This document shows positions 14,692 through 23,425 of a DNA stretch of 44,760 nt, piece by piece. Positions within the stretch are counted from its first letter, which is position 1. Every line of letters starts with the position of its first letter. The stretch comes from Paracoccaceae bacterium (GTDB lineage Bacteria > Pseudomonadota > Alphaproteobacteria > Rhodobacterales > Rhodobacteraceae), in contig RFQY01000002.1 of the NCBI GenBank assembly GCA_009924775.1, positions 1-44,760 on the forward strand, read 5' to 3'. The notes beneath the pieces are model-generated. The model was given only the letters and a program-made list of their open reading frames with translations, did not search any database and was not told the DNA's origin. The position numbers were made by a program, and so were the translations under genes.

Positions 14692-16089
14692 CTAGCTGGC
14701 CGCCTGCCAAAGCCCTGCATCTTTCACCTGTGCCATCGCCTCGTCCAGCGACTGGCGGGCGCGGGCGATCAAAATATCCACCTCGTCGCGGGTGATCACC
14801 AAAGGTGGGCTGATAATCATGCGGTCGTATACATGGCGCATGACCAGATTATTGGCAAAGCAGCGCTCGCGCACCATGTAGCCAACGGTGCCTGCCTCGG
14901 CGGCAAATTTTGCGCGGCTTTCCTTGTGCGGGGTCAGCGCGATCGAGCCCATCATGCCCACGATCTTGGCCTCGCCCACCATTGGGTGATCTACCAGCGA
15001 TTCCCATTGCTGTTTCAAATAGGGGCCAATATCGGTGCTGACATAGTCAACCAACCGTTCCTCTTGCATGATGGTCAGGTTTTCCAGCGCCACGGCGGCG
15101 GCCACGGGATGGGCGTTATAGGTATAGCCGTGGTTGAATTCGCACGCTGCCATCACCTGCGCGATCTTGTCCGACACGATCGAGCCGCCAATCGGCTGGT
15201 AGCCCGAGGACAGCCCCTTGGCGATGGTCATAATATCTGGGGCCCAGCCCACGGTTTGGCTGCCAAACCAATTGCCGGTGCGCCCAAAGCCGCAAATCAC
15301 CTCGTCGGCAATCAGTAAGATGTTGTATTTGTTGCAAATACGCTGAATTTCAGGCCAGTATGTTTCAGGCGGCACAATCACGCCACCGGCGCCCTGCACA
15401 GGTTCGGCGATAAAGGCGGCAACCCTGTCTTCGCCCAGCTTTTCGATGGCCAATTCCAATTGGCGCGCGCGTTCCAGCCCAAATTCGGCCGGGTCTGTCT
15501 GGCCGCCTTCGGCCCACCAATTTGGCTGGTCGATATGATAGATATCGGGGATGGGCAGGCCACCTTGGGCATGCATGCCCCCCATGCCGCCCAAGCTGGC
15601 CCCACCCAAGGTAGAGCCGTGATAGGCGTTTTTGCGGCTGATGATGATGTTTTTCTGCGGCTTGCCCATTTCCGCCCAATAGGTGCGCACCATGCGAATA
15701 TTGGTGTCATTCGCCTCGGAACCCGAGCCTGCGTAAAACACATGGTTCAGATCGCCCGGCGCCAATTCGGCCAGCTTGGCCGACAGGGCGATGGCGGGCA
15801 CATGGGTGGTCATGAAAAAAGTGTTATAATAGGGCAGTTCGCGCATTTGCCGCGCGGCCACATCGGCCAGCCGATCGCGGCCATAGCCGACGTTCACGCA
15901 CCAAAGCCCGGCCATACCATCCAAAATCTGGTGGCCTTCACTGTCGTGGATCCACACGCCATTGGCGCGCGTTATCACCCGTGCACCGCGCTGGGCCAGC
16001 GTGTTTTGGGTGGAAAACGGGTGCATGTGGTGGGCTGCGTCCAATGCCTGCAATTCTGCGGTGGGCATATGGTTGGAAATATCGCGCAT
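14692..16089 (-). CDS. spuC: Class III aminotransferase, putrescine:pyruvate (SpuC) type
   Basis: The start at 16089 (MRDISNHMPTAEL) has a GAGG site and gives 465 residues; an upstream ATG at 16143 lacks one. It is a fold-type I PLP enzyme: AGLWCVNVGYGRDRLADVAA, YAGSGSEANDTNIRMVRTYW, KNAYHGST, FIAEPVQGAGGVIVPPETYW, LIADEVICGFGRTGNWFG, and the PLP lysine in IMTIAKGLSSGYQPIGG. The resemblance to Pseudomonas SpuC, which converts putrescine plus pyruvate to 4-aminobutanal plus alanine, is close along its whole length. A related role on diaminobutyrate (DoeD-like) cannot be excluded, since doeA is the convergent neighbour. It lies downstream of gntR in the same direction but has its own promoter. 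Confidence 0.8.
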   Translation of the reverse strand: MRDISNHMPTAELQALDAAHHMHPFSTQNTLAQRGARVITRANGVWIHDSEGHQILDGMAGLWCVNVGYGRDRLADVAARQMRELPYYNTFFMTTHVPAIALSAKLAELAPGDLNHVFYAGSGSEANDTNIRMVRTYWAEMGKPQKNIIISRKNAYHGSTLGGASLGGMGGMHAQGGLPIPDIYHIDQPNWWAEGGQTDPAEFGLERARQLELAIEKLGEDRVAAFIAEPVQGAGGVIVPPETYWPEIQRICNKYNILLIADEVICGFGRTGNWFGSQTVGWAPDIMTIAKGLSSGYQPIGGSIVSDKIAQVMAACEFNHGYTYNAHPVAAAVALENLTIMQEERLVDYVSTDIGPYLKQQWESLVDHPMVGEAKIVGMMGSIALTPHKESRAKFAAEAGTVGYMVRERCFANNLVMRHVYDRMIISPPLVITRDEVDILIARARQSLDEAMAQVKDAGLWQAAS

Positions 16090-16176
16090 GGCGGCCTCGG
16101 CGTTATGGAAATGCCCCGCCCGCGCCCCGCACAGCTGTGGCATGGGGCCGGGATGGGGGCCGGAATGGGTGGCCCA

Positions 16177-16204
16177 AGAATATGATCAAATGTCTGCTTG
16201 TCAA
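16177..16204 (-). promoter_or_regulatory. Promoter with overlapping candidate GntR operator upstream of spuC
   Basis: On the leftward strand, TTGACA (16199-16204) and TATTCT (16177-16182) are spaced by 16 bases, a strong sigma-70-type promoter. A 12-base near-palindrome, ATTTGATCATAT, lies at 16180-16191 across the spacer and -10. The same sequence in reverse orientation occurs upstream of potF. A repressor bound here would block polymerase. Confidence 0.6.
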
Positions 16205-16209
16205 TCGAA

Positions 16210-16917
16210 TCAGCCGCGTTGGCCGGGGCTTTCCAGAATGTGGCGGATCTGTTCCATGCCCTGCAGCATATCTTCGCGCATGGCGCGCGCCGCCCCCTCG
16301 GCATCGCCGGTGCGCATGCAGGCCAGCAGGTCTTTGTGTTTGTCGGGCTGGTTCTGGGTGCCGATACGGCCAATCATAACCCGCAGCGATGGGCCAAAGC
16401 GCAGCCACAGCCCCTCGGCCATATTGGCCAGAACGGGGGCATCGGCCAAGGCATAGATCTTGGCATGAAACAGGTAGTTATGGCGCAGATAGGCATGCAA
16501 TTCGCCCCGCGCGATGGCCTGATCAAGCCGCTGGTCAATCAGCGCCAGTTCCGCCAAATCGCCGGCTTGGGCATTTTGTGTGGCCCGCAGCGCAAGGTGG
16601 CTTTCCAGCCATTGGCGGGCAAAAATAATTTCCCCAACATGGCTGGGCTGTAGCTGTGGCACCGTCACGCGGCGGTTGCCTTGAAACTGCAGGGCGCCTT
16701 CGGCGATCAGGCGGCGAATGGCCTCGCGCACCGGGGTCATTCCGGCGCCCAAACGCAGGCACAGGCCTTGGATTGTCACGGCTTCGCCGGGCGCGATTTC
16801 GCCAAACAAGATTTGGTCGCGCAGCTGGCGATAGATCAGTTCGTGGGCGGGCAGGCCAGCGGCACTGGCGGGGGGCGTGGCCCTTTCAGTGCCGGGTTTT
16901 TGGGCTGGAATGCTCAT
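16210..16917 (-). CDS. GntR family transcriptional regulator, FCD (FadR-type) domain
   Basis: A 235-residue regulator. Residues about 25-85 form the winged helix-turn-helix (LIYRQLRDQILFGEIAPGEA, then GMTPVREAIRRLIAEGALQF, typical of GntR). Residues about 95-230 form an all-helical FCD ligand domain (HNYLFHAKIYALADAPVLA, MRTGDAEGAARAMREDM), with histidines that often hold a metal ion or acid ligand. It sits between spuC (same strand, downstream) and potF (divergent). Matching near-palindromes in both flanking gaps suggest it controls the polyamine module, probably as a repressor relieved by an intermediate. The ligand is unknown. Confidence 0.88.
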   Translation of the reverse strand: MSIPAQKPGTERATPPASAAGLPAHELIYRQLRDQILFGEIAPGEAVTIQGLCLRLGAGMTPVREAIRRLIAEGALQFQGNRRVTVPQLQPSHVGEIIFARQWLESHLALRATQNAQAGDLAELALIDQRLDQAIARGELHAYLRHNYLFHAKIYALADAPVLANMAEGLWLRFGPSLRVMIGRIGTQNQPDKHKDLLACMRTGDAEGAARAMREDMLQGMEQIRHILESPGQRG

Positions 16918-16986
16918 CTAACGTGAAATCCTTTGCGCGCTTTCTGCCATCTCTTGTCAGTTTAGCGGTGTCGTGAAAACATTACC

Positions 16987-17018
16987 ATATTGCCCGCATG
17001 GGCGGGATATGATCAAAT
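16987..17018 (+). promoter_or_regulatory. Candidate GntR operator and dyads between gntR and potF
   Basis: ATATGATCAAAT at 17007-17018 is the reverse complement of the site before spuC. It contains TATGAT (17008-17013), a possible -10 for potF. Immediately upstream, 16987-17010 is an imperfect inverted repeat with ATAT ends and a CCCGC/GCGGG core. I could not assign a clean -35. Confidence 0.5.
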
Positions 17019-17059
17019 TTGGCTCAACGGCACTAGAACCATGACCAACGGGAGATAAC

Positions 17060-18148
17060 ATGATGACACATCGCTTCCTTTCACTAACGGCTGCGGCTGC
17101 GCTTTTGGCAAGTGCCGCAACCGCAGAGGAGGTTCGCGTCTATAACTGGTCTGATTATATCGACGAAGCGCTGCTGGAAAAATTCGAAGCAGAAACCGGT
17201 ATCGACCTGATCTATGACGTATTCGACAGTAACGAAGTTTTGGAAACCAAGCTGCTGGCTGGCGGTTCGGGCTATGATGTTGTGGTGCCAACAGGCAGCT
17301 TCTTGCAGCGTCAAATTCAGGCTGGTGTGTTTCAGAAACTAGACACCAGCAAACTGACCAACATGGGCAATATGTGGGACGTGATCCAAGACCGCACCGC
17401 GCGGTTCGACCCCGACAATGCCTATTCGGTGAACTACATGTGGGGCACCACCGGCATTGGCGTGAACACCGCCAAAGTGGCCGAAGTGCTGGGCGAGGGC
17501 GCGCCGGTGGATTCGCTGGCGCTGATCTTTGATCCCGCCAATATGGAAAAACTGCAGGCCTGTGGCGTGCACATGCTGGATGCCCCAGACGAGGTGGTGC
17601 CCGCCGCGCTGACCTATCTGGGCCTTGATCCCAACACCCAAGAGGCCGATGATCTGGCCAAAGCAGAAGCGCTGCTGATGTCTGTGCGCCCCTATGTGCA
17701 GAAATTCCACAGCTCGGAATATATCAACGCGCTGGCCAATGGCGATATCTGCGTGGCCTTGGGCTGGTCTGGCGATATTTTGCAGGCGCGCGACCGTGCG
17801 GCCGAGGCCGAGAATGGCGTGGAAATTGCCTATAACGCCCCCAAAGAAGGTGCCTTGATGTGGTTCGACCAAATGGCCGTGCCCGCCGATGCGCCAAACC
17901 CGGATGCTGCGCATAAATTCATTAACTTTATCATGGATGCGCAAAACATGGCTGCGGCGTCGAACTACGTGTATTACGCCAATGGCAACAAGGCCAGCCA
18001 AGCGTTTTTGGCCGAAGATGTCATCGGCGATCCGGCCATTTACCCCACAGCCGAAGCGCTGGCCAACACCTATATCAAGGGCCCCTATCCGCCCAAAGTG
18101 CAGCGTGTTGTCACCCGCCTGTGGACCAAGGTTAAATCGGGTATCTAA
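17060..18148 (+). CDS. potF: Putrescine/polyamine ABC transporter substrate-binding protein PotF
   Basis: A 362-residue periplasmic protein starting at the ATG at 17060 behind GGGAGA. The signal peptide ends near ATA-EEVRVYNWSDYID. Residues matching PotF ligand contacts are visible: Ser-Asp in NWSDYID, the Trp and Asp in LGWSGDILQARDR, the Asp in MWFDQMAVP, and a Tyr in NYVYYANGN. These aromatic and acidic residues clamp the diamine, so putrescine or a longer polyamine is the likely cargo. It heads the potFGHI operon and is followed by a strong terminator-like hairpin, which would favour high binding-protein expression. Confidence 0.9.
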   Translation: MMTHRFLSLTAAAALLASAATAEEVRVYNWSDYIDEALLEKFEAETGIDLIYDVFDSNEVLETKLLAGGSGYDVVVPTGSFLQRQIQAGVFQKLDTSKLTNMGNMWDVIQDRTARFDPDNAYSVNYMWGTTGIGVNTAKVAEVLGEGAPVDSLALIFDPANMEKLQACGVHMLDAPDEVVPAALTYLGLDPNTQEADDLAKAEALLMSVRPYVQKFHSSEYINALANGDICVALGWSGDILQARDRAAEAENGVEIAYNAPKEGALMWFDQMAVPADAPNPDAAHKFINFIMDAQNMAAASNYVYYANGNKASQAFLAEDVIGDPAIYPTAEALANTYIKGPYPPKVQRVVTRLWTKVKSGI

Positions 18149-18158
18149 TACCGTTTCA

Positions 18159-18191
18159 GGGCCGCCCCGCTGTGGGGCGGCCCCATTTTTT
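18159..18191 (+). terminator. Rho-independent terminator/attenuator after potF
   Basis: GGGCCGCCCC (18159-18168) pairs perfectly with GGGGCGGCCC (18174-18183) around GCTGT, followed by CA and six T. This is a textbook intrinsic terminator placed between potF and potG, 17 bases before the potG start, so partial read-through is expected. Confidence 0.85.
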
Positions 18192-18207
18192 GCTGTAGGG
18201 GGCAGGC

Positions 18208-19338
18208 ATGGCACAAACGGTTTTCGCGCCTTGGGATAACCCCGATGAAAAGCCGCTGATCCAATTCAAGAATGTTACCAAGCGGTTTGGCGATTTCACG
18301 GCAATCGACAACCTGACCCAAGATATTTACACGCGCGAGTTTTTTGCGCTGCTGGGGCCCTCGGGCTGTGGCAAAACCACGATGATGCGCATGCTGGCGG
18401 GGTTTGAAAACCCCAGCGAAGGGCAGATCTTGATCGCGGGCCAAGATATGGCGGGCGTGCCCCCCAATAAGCGGCCCGTGAACATGATGTTTCAATCCTA
18501 TGCGCTGTTTCCGCACCTGTCCGTGTGGGACAATATCGCCTTTGGCCTGCGCCGCGAGGGGGCTGAAAAAACCCAGCTGGCCGCGCGCGTGGAACAGATG
18601 TTGAAACTGACCCGGCTAGAACGTTTTGCGCGCCGCAAGCCGCACCAAATTTCGGGTGGCCAACGCCAGCGCGTGGCCTTGGCGCGCAGCCTTGCCAAAG
18701 CGCCAAAGCTGCTGCTGTTAGACGAGCCGTTGGGCGCGTTGGATAAAAAACTGCGCCAAGATACGCAGTTTGAGCTGATGGATATTCAGGAAAAAACCGG
18801 CACCACCTTTGTGATTGTCACCCACGACCAAGAAGAAGCCATGACCGTGGCCAGCCGCGTGGCTGTGATGGACGAGGGCCGTATCATGCAAGTGGCCACG
18901 CCCGCGGTGATCTACGAACAGCCCAATTCCGTCTATGTGGCTGATTTCATTGGCGATGTGAACATCATCGAAGGTGCCGCCACCCCGCACCCGCAAGCCG
19001 ATGGATACAGCGTGGCATGGGCCGAGGGGCAGCCGCAGTTTCACGCAAAAACCAACCGCAGTTTTGCACCGGGGCAAAAATGCTTTTTGGCGCTACGCCC
19101 CGAAAAAGTGGCTATTTCCGCTGAACCGCCCGAAGAGGCGGCCAACCGCATTCAGGGTAAAATTATCGATATCGCCTATTTGGGCAACATCTCTACCTAT
19201 CATGTGCGCCTGCCGAACGGGACGATGATGAAGGCCCAAACCGCCAACACCCGCCGCCTGTCGCGCCGCAGCCTGACATGGGAAGATGCGGTTTGGCTAA
19301 GCTGGACAGACACGGCCGCCGCCGTGCTAGAGGGCTAG
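18208..19338 (+). CDS. potG: Putrescine ABC transporter ATPase PotG
   Basis: A 376-residue ABC ATPase. Motifs in order: Walker A LGPSGCGKTT (near residue 51), Q-loop MFQSYALFPHL, signature ISGGQRQRVALARSL, Walker B LLLLDEPLGALD, switch THDQEEAMT, then a C-terminal TOBE domain (FLALRPEKVAISAE). It energises PotHI with PotF as receptor. Four bases separate its stop from potH. GGCAGG precedes the ATG at 18208. Confidence 0.92.
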   Translation: MAQTVFAPWDNPDEKPLIQFKNVTKRFGDFTAIDNLTQDIYTREFFALLGPSGCGKTTMMRMLAGFENPSEGQILIAGQDMAGVPPNKRPVNMMFQSYALFPHLSVWDNIAFGLRREGAEKTQLAARVEQMLKLTRLERFARRKPHQISGGQRQRVALARSLAKAPKLLLLDEPLGALDKKLRQDTQFELMDIQEKTGTTFVIVTHDQEEAMTVASRVAVMDEGRIMQVATPAVIYEQPNSVYVADFIGDVNIIEGAATPHPQADGYSVAWAEGQPQFHAKTNRSFAPGQKCFLALRPEKVAISAEPPEEAANRIQGKIIDIAYLGNISTYHVRLPNGTMMKAQTANTRRLSRRSLTWEDAVWLSWTDTAAAVLEG

Positions 19339-19342
19339 GCAC

Positions 19343-20233
19343 ATGCGGCGCGCTTTGCTGATTGCAGTTCCTTATCTTTGGTTGCTGGCGCTGTTTTTGG
19401 TGCCGTTTCTGATTGTGCTGAAAATCAGCCTGTCCGATACCGCTCTGGCCATTCCACCCTATCTGCCCACGCTCGATTTTACCGAAGGCTGGGCAGGCAT
19501 TTGGGGGTTTCTGCAAGAGCTTGATTTTGAAAACTTCACCTTCCTCACCCAAGACGAGCTGTATTGGCGCGCCTATCTGTCTTCGGTGCAAATTGCGCTG
19601 ATTTCCACGGTGCTGACGTTGCTGGTGGGCTATCCTATTGCCTATGGCATGGCCAGCGCGCCCGAACATTGGCGTGCCACGCTGATGATGCTGGTGATCT
19701 TGCCGTTTTGGACCAGTTTCTTGATCCGCGTCTATTCGTGGATGGGGATTTTGTCGAACGAAGGGTTGTTGAACCAGCTTCTGCAAGGGCTGGGGCTGAT
19801 CGACCAGCCGCTGATCATTTTGAACACCAACACAGCCGTTTATATTGGCATCGTCTATACCTACCTGCCCTTTATGATTTTGCCGATTTATGCGGCGCTG
19901 GAAAAAATGGATGCGGCCCTGCTGGAGGCGGCCGAAGATTTGGGCTGCTCGCGGCTCACGGCCTTTTGGCTGGTGACTGTGCCGCTGTCGCGCCAAGGCA
20001 TTATTGCCGGGTGCTTTTTGGTGTTTATCCCGGCGCTGGGCGAATTTGTTATTCCATCGCTTTTGGGCGGTTCAGGCACGCTGATGATTGGCAAGGTGCT
20101 GTGGGAAGAGTTTTTCAATAACCGCGATTGGCCCGTGGCCTCGGCGGTGGCGGTGATTTTGCTGCTGATCTTGATCATTCCCATCATTTTGTTTCAGCGC
20201 AACGAGCAAAAACAACGCGAGCGCGAGGGCTAA
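19343..20233 (+). CDS. potH: Putrescine ABC transporter permease PotH
   Basis: A 296-residue permease with six predicted helices, the first at residues 3-24 (AVPYLWLLALFLVPFLIVLK). It has the PotH/PotB features LPFWTSFLIRVYSWMGIL and an EAA loop EAAEDLGCSRLTAFWLVTVP before PLSRQGIIAG, and LGEFVIPSLLGG near residue 230. It forms the heterodimeric membrane channel with PotI. Spacing to both neighbours is 2-4 bases, so it is co-transcribed with potG and potI. Confidence 0.92.
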   Translation: MRRALLIAVPYLWLLALFLVPFLIVLKISLSDTALAIPPYLPTLDFTEGWAGIWGFLQELDFENFTFLTQDELYWRAYLSSVQIALISTVLTLLVGYPIAYGMASAPEHWRATLMMLVILPFWTSFLIRVYSWMGILSNEGLLNQLLQGLGLIDQPLIILNTNTAVYIGIVYTYLPFMILPIYAALEKMDAALLEAAEDLGCSRLTAFWLVTVPLSRQGIIAGCFLVFIPALGEFVIPSLLGGSGTLMIGKVLWEEFFNNRDWPVASAVAVILLLILIIPIILFQRNEQKQREREG

Positions 20234-20235
20234 TC

Positions 20236-21054
20236 ATGCGGCGCTTTACATGGTTCAACGCTACCTCCCTGACGCTTGGCTTCGTCTTTTTGTACCTGCC
20301 CATGGTTATCTTGGTGATCTACAGTTTCAATGCCTCGAAACTGGTCACTGTTTGGGCCGGGTTTTCCACCCGCTGGTATGGCGAATTGCTGGGAAACCAG
20401 GCCTTTCTTGATGCGGCATGGGTGACGCTGAAAGTTGCGGTTGCATCCTCTACCTTGGCCACGGTTTTGGGCACGATGGCGGCCTATGTTTTGGTGCGCA
20501 GCGGGCGTTTTGCCGGGCGCACATTGTTTTCTGGCATGATCTACGCGCCTTTGGTGATGCCCGAGGTAATTACAGGCCTGTCGCTGCTGCTGTTGTTCAT
20601 TGGCATAGGGCTGGATCGTGGCGTTCTAACCATCATCTTGGCCCACACAACCTTTGCCATGTGCTATGTCTCGGTGGTGGTGTCATCGCGCTTGGTAAGC
20701 TTTGATCGCTCGCTGGAAGAGGCGGCGCTGGATCTGGGCTGCACGCCTTTTACGGCCTTTCGCCTTGTGACCCTGCCGATCATCGCGCCGGCGGTTGTGT
20801 CGGGCTGGCTGCTGGCCTTTACCCTGTCGCTGGATGATCTGGTGATTGCCTCGTTTACCGCCGGGCCTTCGGCCACCACCTTGCCTATCAAGATTTTCTC
20901 GGCGGTGCGGCTGGGGGTAAGCCCAGAGATTAACGCGCTATCTACCCTCATGATCGCCATCGTTACGGTGGGGGTTATTACTGCCTCGCTGATATCAAAG
21001 CGCGCCAGTCTGGCCCAGCAGCGCGATGCGCAGGCTGCCGCGCGGGCGCAATGA
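20236..21054 (+). CDS. potI: Putrescine ABC transporter permease PotI
   Basis: The ATG at 20236 (MRRFTWFNATSLTLGF) lies two bases after the potH stop and gives 272 residues. Six helices are predicted. The EAA loop is EEAALDLGCTPFTAFRLVTL, and AFTLSLDDLVIASFTAGP is the PotI/PotC signature. It completes the PotFGHI transporter. Its stop overlaps the start of the FAD oxidoreductase by four bases, which ties transport and oxidation of the substrate into one transcript. Confidence 0.92.
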   Translation: MRRFTWFNATSLTLGFVFLYLPMVILVIYSFNASKLVTVWAGFSTRWYGELLGNQAFLDAAWVTLKVAVASSTLATVLGTMAAYVLVRSGRFAGRTLFSGMIYAPLVMPEVITGLSLLLLFIGIGLDRGVLTIILAHTTFAMCYVSVVVSSRLVSFDRSLEEAALDLGCTPFTAFRLVTLPIIAPAVVSGWLLAFTLSLDDLVIASFTAGPSATTLPIKIFSAVRLGVSPEINALSTLMIAIVTVGVITASLISKRASLAQQRDAQAAARAQ

Positions 21055-22382
21055 GGCGTATCTTTGGCGCCCATGCCTATGGGCCGGGGCCAGTTCAGCA
21101 GAATTTCTGGGCCAGCACCGTGCCCGATGCGCAATTGGCCTGCCCTGCGTGGGCGGGCAATGGCCGGGCCGATGTGGTGGTGGTTGGGGCCGGGTTCACC
21201 GGGCTGTCGGCGGCCCTGGCGCTGGCCCAGGCTGGGGCCGATGTTGTGGTGCTGGATGCGGGGCACCCGGGCTGGGGTGCATCTGGGCGCAATGGCGGGT
21301 TTTGCTGTTTGGGGGGCGCCAAGGCCAGCGCCGGGCAAATTGCCGCGCGCATAGGCGCCGAAGGTTTGGCCGAATGGCAGCGCAGCGAACGCCGCGCCAT
21401 CGATACGGTGGCAGCACTGTTGCAGGCCCATCAGATCGATGCCGATTGCCATTCGCAGGGGGAAACCCTGCTGGCCCACAGCCCACGCGCAATGGCGCAG
21501 ATTGTGGCAGGCGTGGGCGATGTGGCCCGGGCCTATGGCGTGGCGCCAGTGCTGCATGACAGGGCCGAATTGGCCGGTTTGGGCATGAATGGCCCGTTTC
21601 ATGGTGGCATGACGCTGCCCTTGGGTTTTGCATTGAACCCGCGCAAATACCTGCTGGGCCTGCTGCGGGCGGCCCAACAGGCCGGCGCCCGGGTTTTTGG
21701 GGGCAGCCCCGTGCAGCGGATAGACAGCGACAGCACCGGCCACAGCCTGCATCTGCCCCAAGGCAGTTTGCAGGCGCGGCGGCTGGTTTTGGCCACCAAT
21801 GGCTATGCCTCGGAAGATGTGCCACCGTGGATGGCCGCGCGCTATATGCCTGCGCAATCGAATGTGCTGGTGACGCGGAAATTAACCGCACACGAGCAGC
21901 AAGTCGCAGGCTGGTACAGCGCGCAAATGGCCTTTGATAGCCGCCATTTGCTGCATTATTTCCGCCTGATGCCCGATGGCCGGTTTCTGTTTGGGCGCCG
22001 TGGCGGGCTGTTGTCCTCGGCGCGCGCCGACCGGGCTGCGGCGGCTGTTACAGAACGCCATTTTCGCGCCATGTTTCCCGCATGGGCCCATGTAGAGGTG
22101 CCTTGGGGCTGGTCTGGCATGGTGTGCCTAAGCGCGCATTTGCTGCCCTATTGCGGCCCGGTGCCCGGTATCGGGCAGGCTTGGGCCGGGTTTGCCTACC
22201 ATGGCAATGGCGTGGCGATGGGCAGTTTCACCGGCCAGTTGCTGGCCGGTCTGGTGTTGGGCCGGCCCAGTGCCGTGCCAAAGGCCATGCAGATCGTGCC
22301 CCCGCGGTTTGCCCTTGGGCGGTTGCGGCGTGTGTGGATGCCCTTTGTCTATGCCGGCGCTGCCTTGGCGGATCTGCGCTGA
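21051..22382 (+). CDS. FAD-dependent oxidoreductase, PuuB-like (amine oxidase, DAO family)
   Basis: A 443-residue DAO-family flavoprotein, translationally coupled to potI (ATGA). The FAD dinucleotide fold is VVVVGAGFTGLSAALALAQA near residue 42, with WGASGRNGG near residue 75. The C-terminal FAD region is YHGNGVAMGSFTGQLLAGLV. The family includes gamma-glutamylputrescine oxidase (PuuB) and its relatives, which fits the transporter context. No gamma-glutamylputrescine synthetase (PuuA) gene is in the window, so the substrate could be a free or modified amine. A D-amino-acid-type activity is the alternative. Confidence 0.82.
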   Translation: MRRIFGAHAYGPGPVQQNFWASTVPDAQLACPAWAGNGRADVVVVGAGFTGLSAALALAQAGADVVVLDAGHPGWGASGRNGGFCCLGGAKASAGQIAARIGAEGLAEWQRSERRAIDTVAALLQAHQIDADCHSQGETLLAHSPRAMAQIVAGVGDVARAYGVAPVLHDRAELAGLGMNGPFHGGMTLPLGFALNPRKYLLGLLRAAQQAGARVFGGSPVQRIDSDSTGHSLHLPQGSLQARRLVLATNGYASEDVPPWMAARYMPAQSNVLVTRKLTAHEQQVAGWYSAQMAFDSRHLLHYFRLMPDGRFLFGRRGGLLSSARADRAAAAVTERHFRAMFPAWAHVEVPWGWSGMVCLSAHLLPYCGPVPGIGQAWAGFAYHGNGVAMGSFTGQLLAGLVLGRPSAVPKAMQIVPPRFALGRLRRVWMPFVYAGAALADLR

Positions 22383-23306
22383 TCAGCCTTGTGGCGTGAT
22401 CCCTTGGCGGGCTTTTTCGCGGCGCAGGCCCAGGGCCTGTTCGCGCCAGATAATCAGCACACCGGCTAAGATGATCAGCGCCGCACCTGCCAGCATTTGC
22501 AGGGTGGGAATTTCCGAAAAGACGAAATAGCCAATGCCAATGGCCATCACCATCGAGGCATAATCAATGGGCGCCACCACGCTGGCTGCGGCATAGCGAT
22601 AGGCCGAGGTTAGGAAAATCTGCCCCAAACCGCCCAGAATACCCGCCACCACCAGCAAACCCGCCTCTGTGGGGGCGGGCATAACCCAGCCAAACGGAAT
22701 GGTCAGCAGCGACAGCAGCGTCGAGGTCAGCGAGAAATAGAAAACGATGGCCGAGGTCTGCTCGGTCTGGACCATTTTGCGCACATAAATCTGCGCCAAA
22801 GCCGCGCAAACCGCGCCCATAAGCACCAGCATGGCCCCAAAGGCGGCGGCGGTTTCGATCGTGTCGCCGGAAAACACCGTCAGGCGCGGGCCCAGCACAA
22901 CTGCCACGCCCACAAGCCCCAAAAACACCGCAGCCAGCCGAAAGGCGCGCACCTCTTCGCCCAAGAACATGGCGGCAAAAACCACCGTCAGCAGCGGCGC
23001 GGCATAGCCAATGGCGGTGACCTCGGGCAGGGGCAGCAGGCCCAACCCGGCAAAGCCAAGCCCCATGGCGCTGGTGCCCACGAAGCCGCGCCAGAAATGG
23101 CCCATCGGGCTGGCCACGCGCAGCCCCGTAGACAGATCGCGCCGCAGCCACAGCCAGACCAAAATGACCGGAATGGCAAAAAACGAGCGGAAGAACACCG
23201 CTTGCCCCGGTGGAACATGATCGGCTGTTGCCTTGATCAGCGAGGCCATGGTGATGAACATGCTGACAGATGCCAGTTTAAACAAAATGCCCCGCAGCGG
23301 GTTCAT
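22383..23306 (-). CDS. DMT superfamily transporter (EamA domains)
   Basis: A 307-residue inner-membrane protein with ten predicted helices arranged as two EamA repeats. The first ends near GLVGVAVVLGPRL (residue 145), and the second ends with ALIILAGVLIIWRE. Each repeat carries the usual conserved segment: EVTAIGYAAPLLTVVFAAMF in the first and VVAPIDYASMVMAIGIGYFV in the second. Such proteins export metabolites or amino acids; the substrate is unknown. Its stop codon abuts the PuuB-like stop with no spacer. It is divergent from matB. Confidence 0.88.
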   Translation of the reverse strand: MNPLRGILFKLASVSMFITMASLIKATADHVPPGQAVFFRSFFAIPVILVWLWLRRDLSTGLRVASPMGHFWRGFVGTSAMGLGFAGLGLLPLPEVTAIGYAAPLLTVVFAAMFLGEEVRAFRLAAVFLGLVGVAVVLGPRLTVFSGDTIETAAAFGAMLVLMGAVCAALAQIYVRKMVQTEQTSAIVFYFSLTSTLLSLLTIPFGWVMPAPTEAGLLVVAGILGGLGQIFLTSAYRYAAASVVAPIDYASMVMAIGIGYFVFSEIPTLQMLAGAALIILAGVLIIWREQALGLRREKARQGITPQG

Positions 23307-23425
23307 GGCCTGTCTCCTGTCGCTTTGTGTGCATGCTTATCTGGGCGTGGGAAATCGTCAATGCCCCGGCTGGACCAAGGGCAGGCGCCCGGCATATAAC
23401 AAGTGCTGAAATAGGGGGGCACACC

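Noticed and set aside
20664-21857. Leftward open frame of 397 codons over potI and the oxidase gene
   Set aside because: Antisense to two well-supported genes, with low-complexity translation and no motif.
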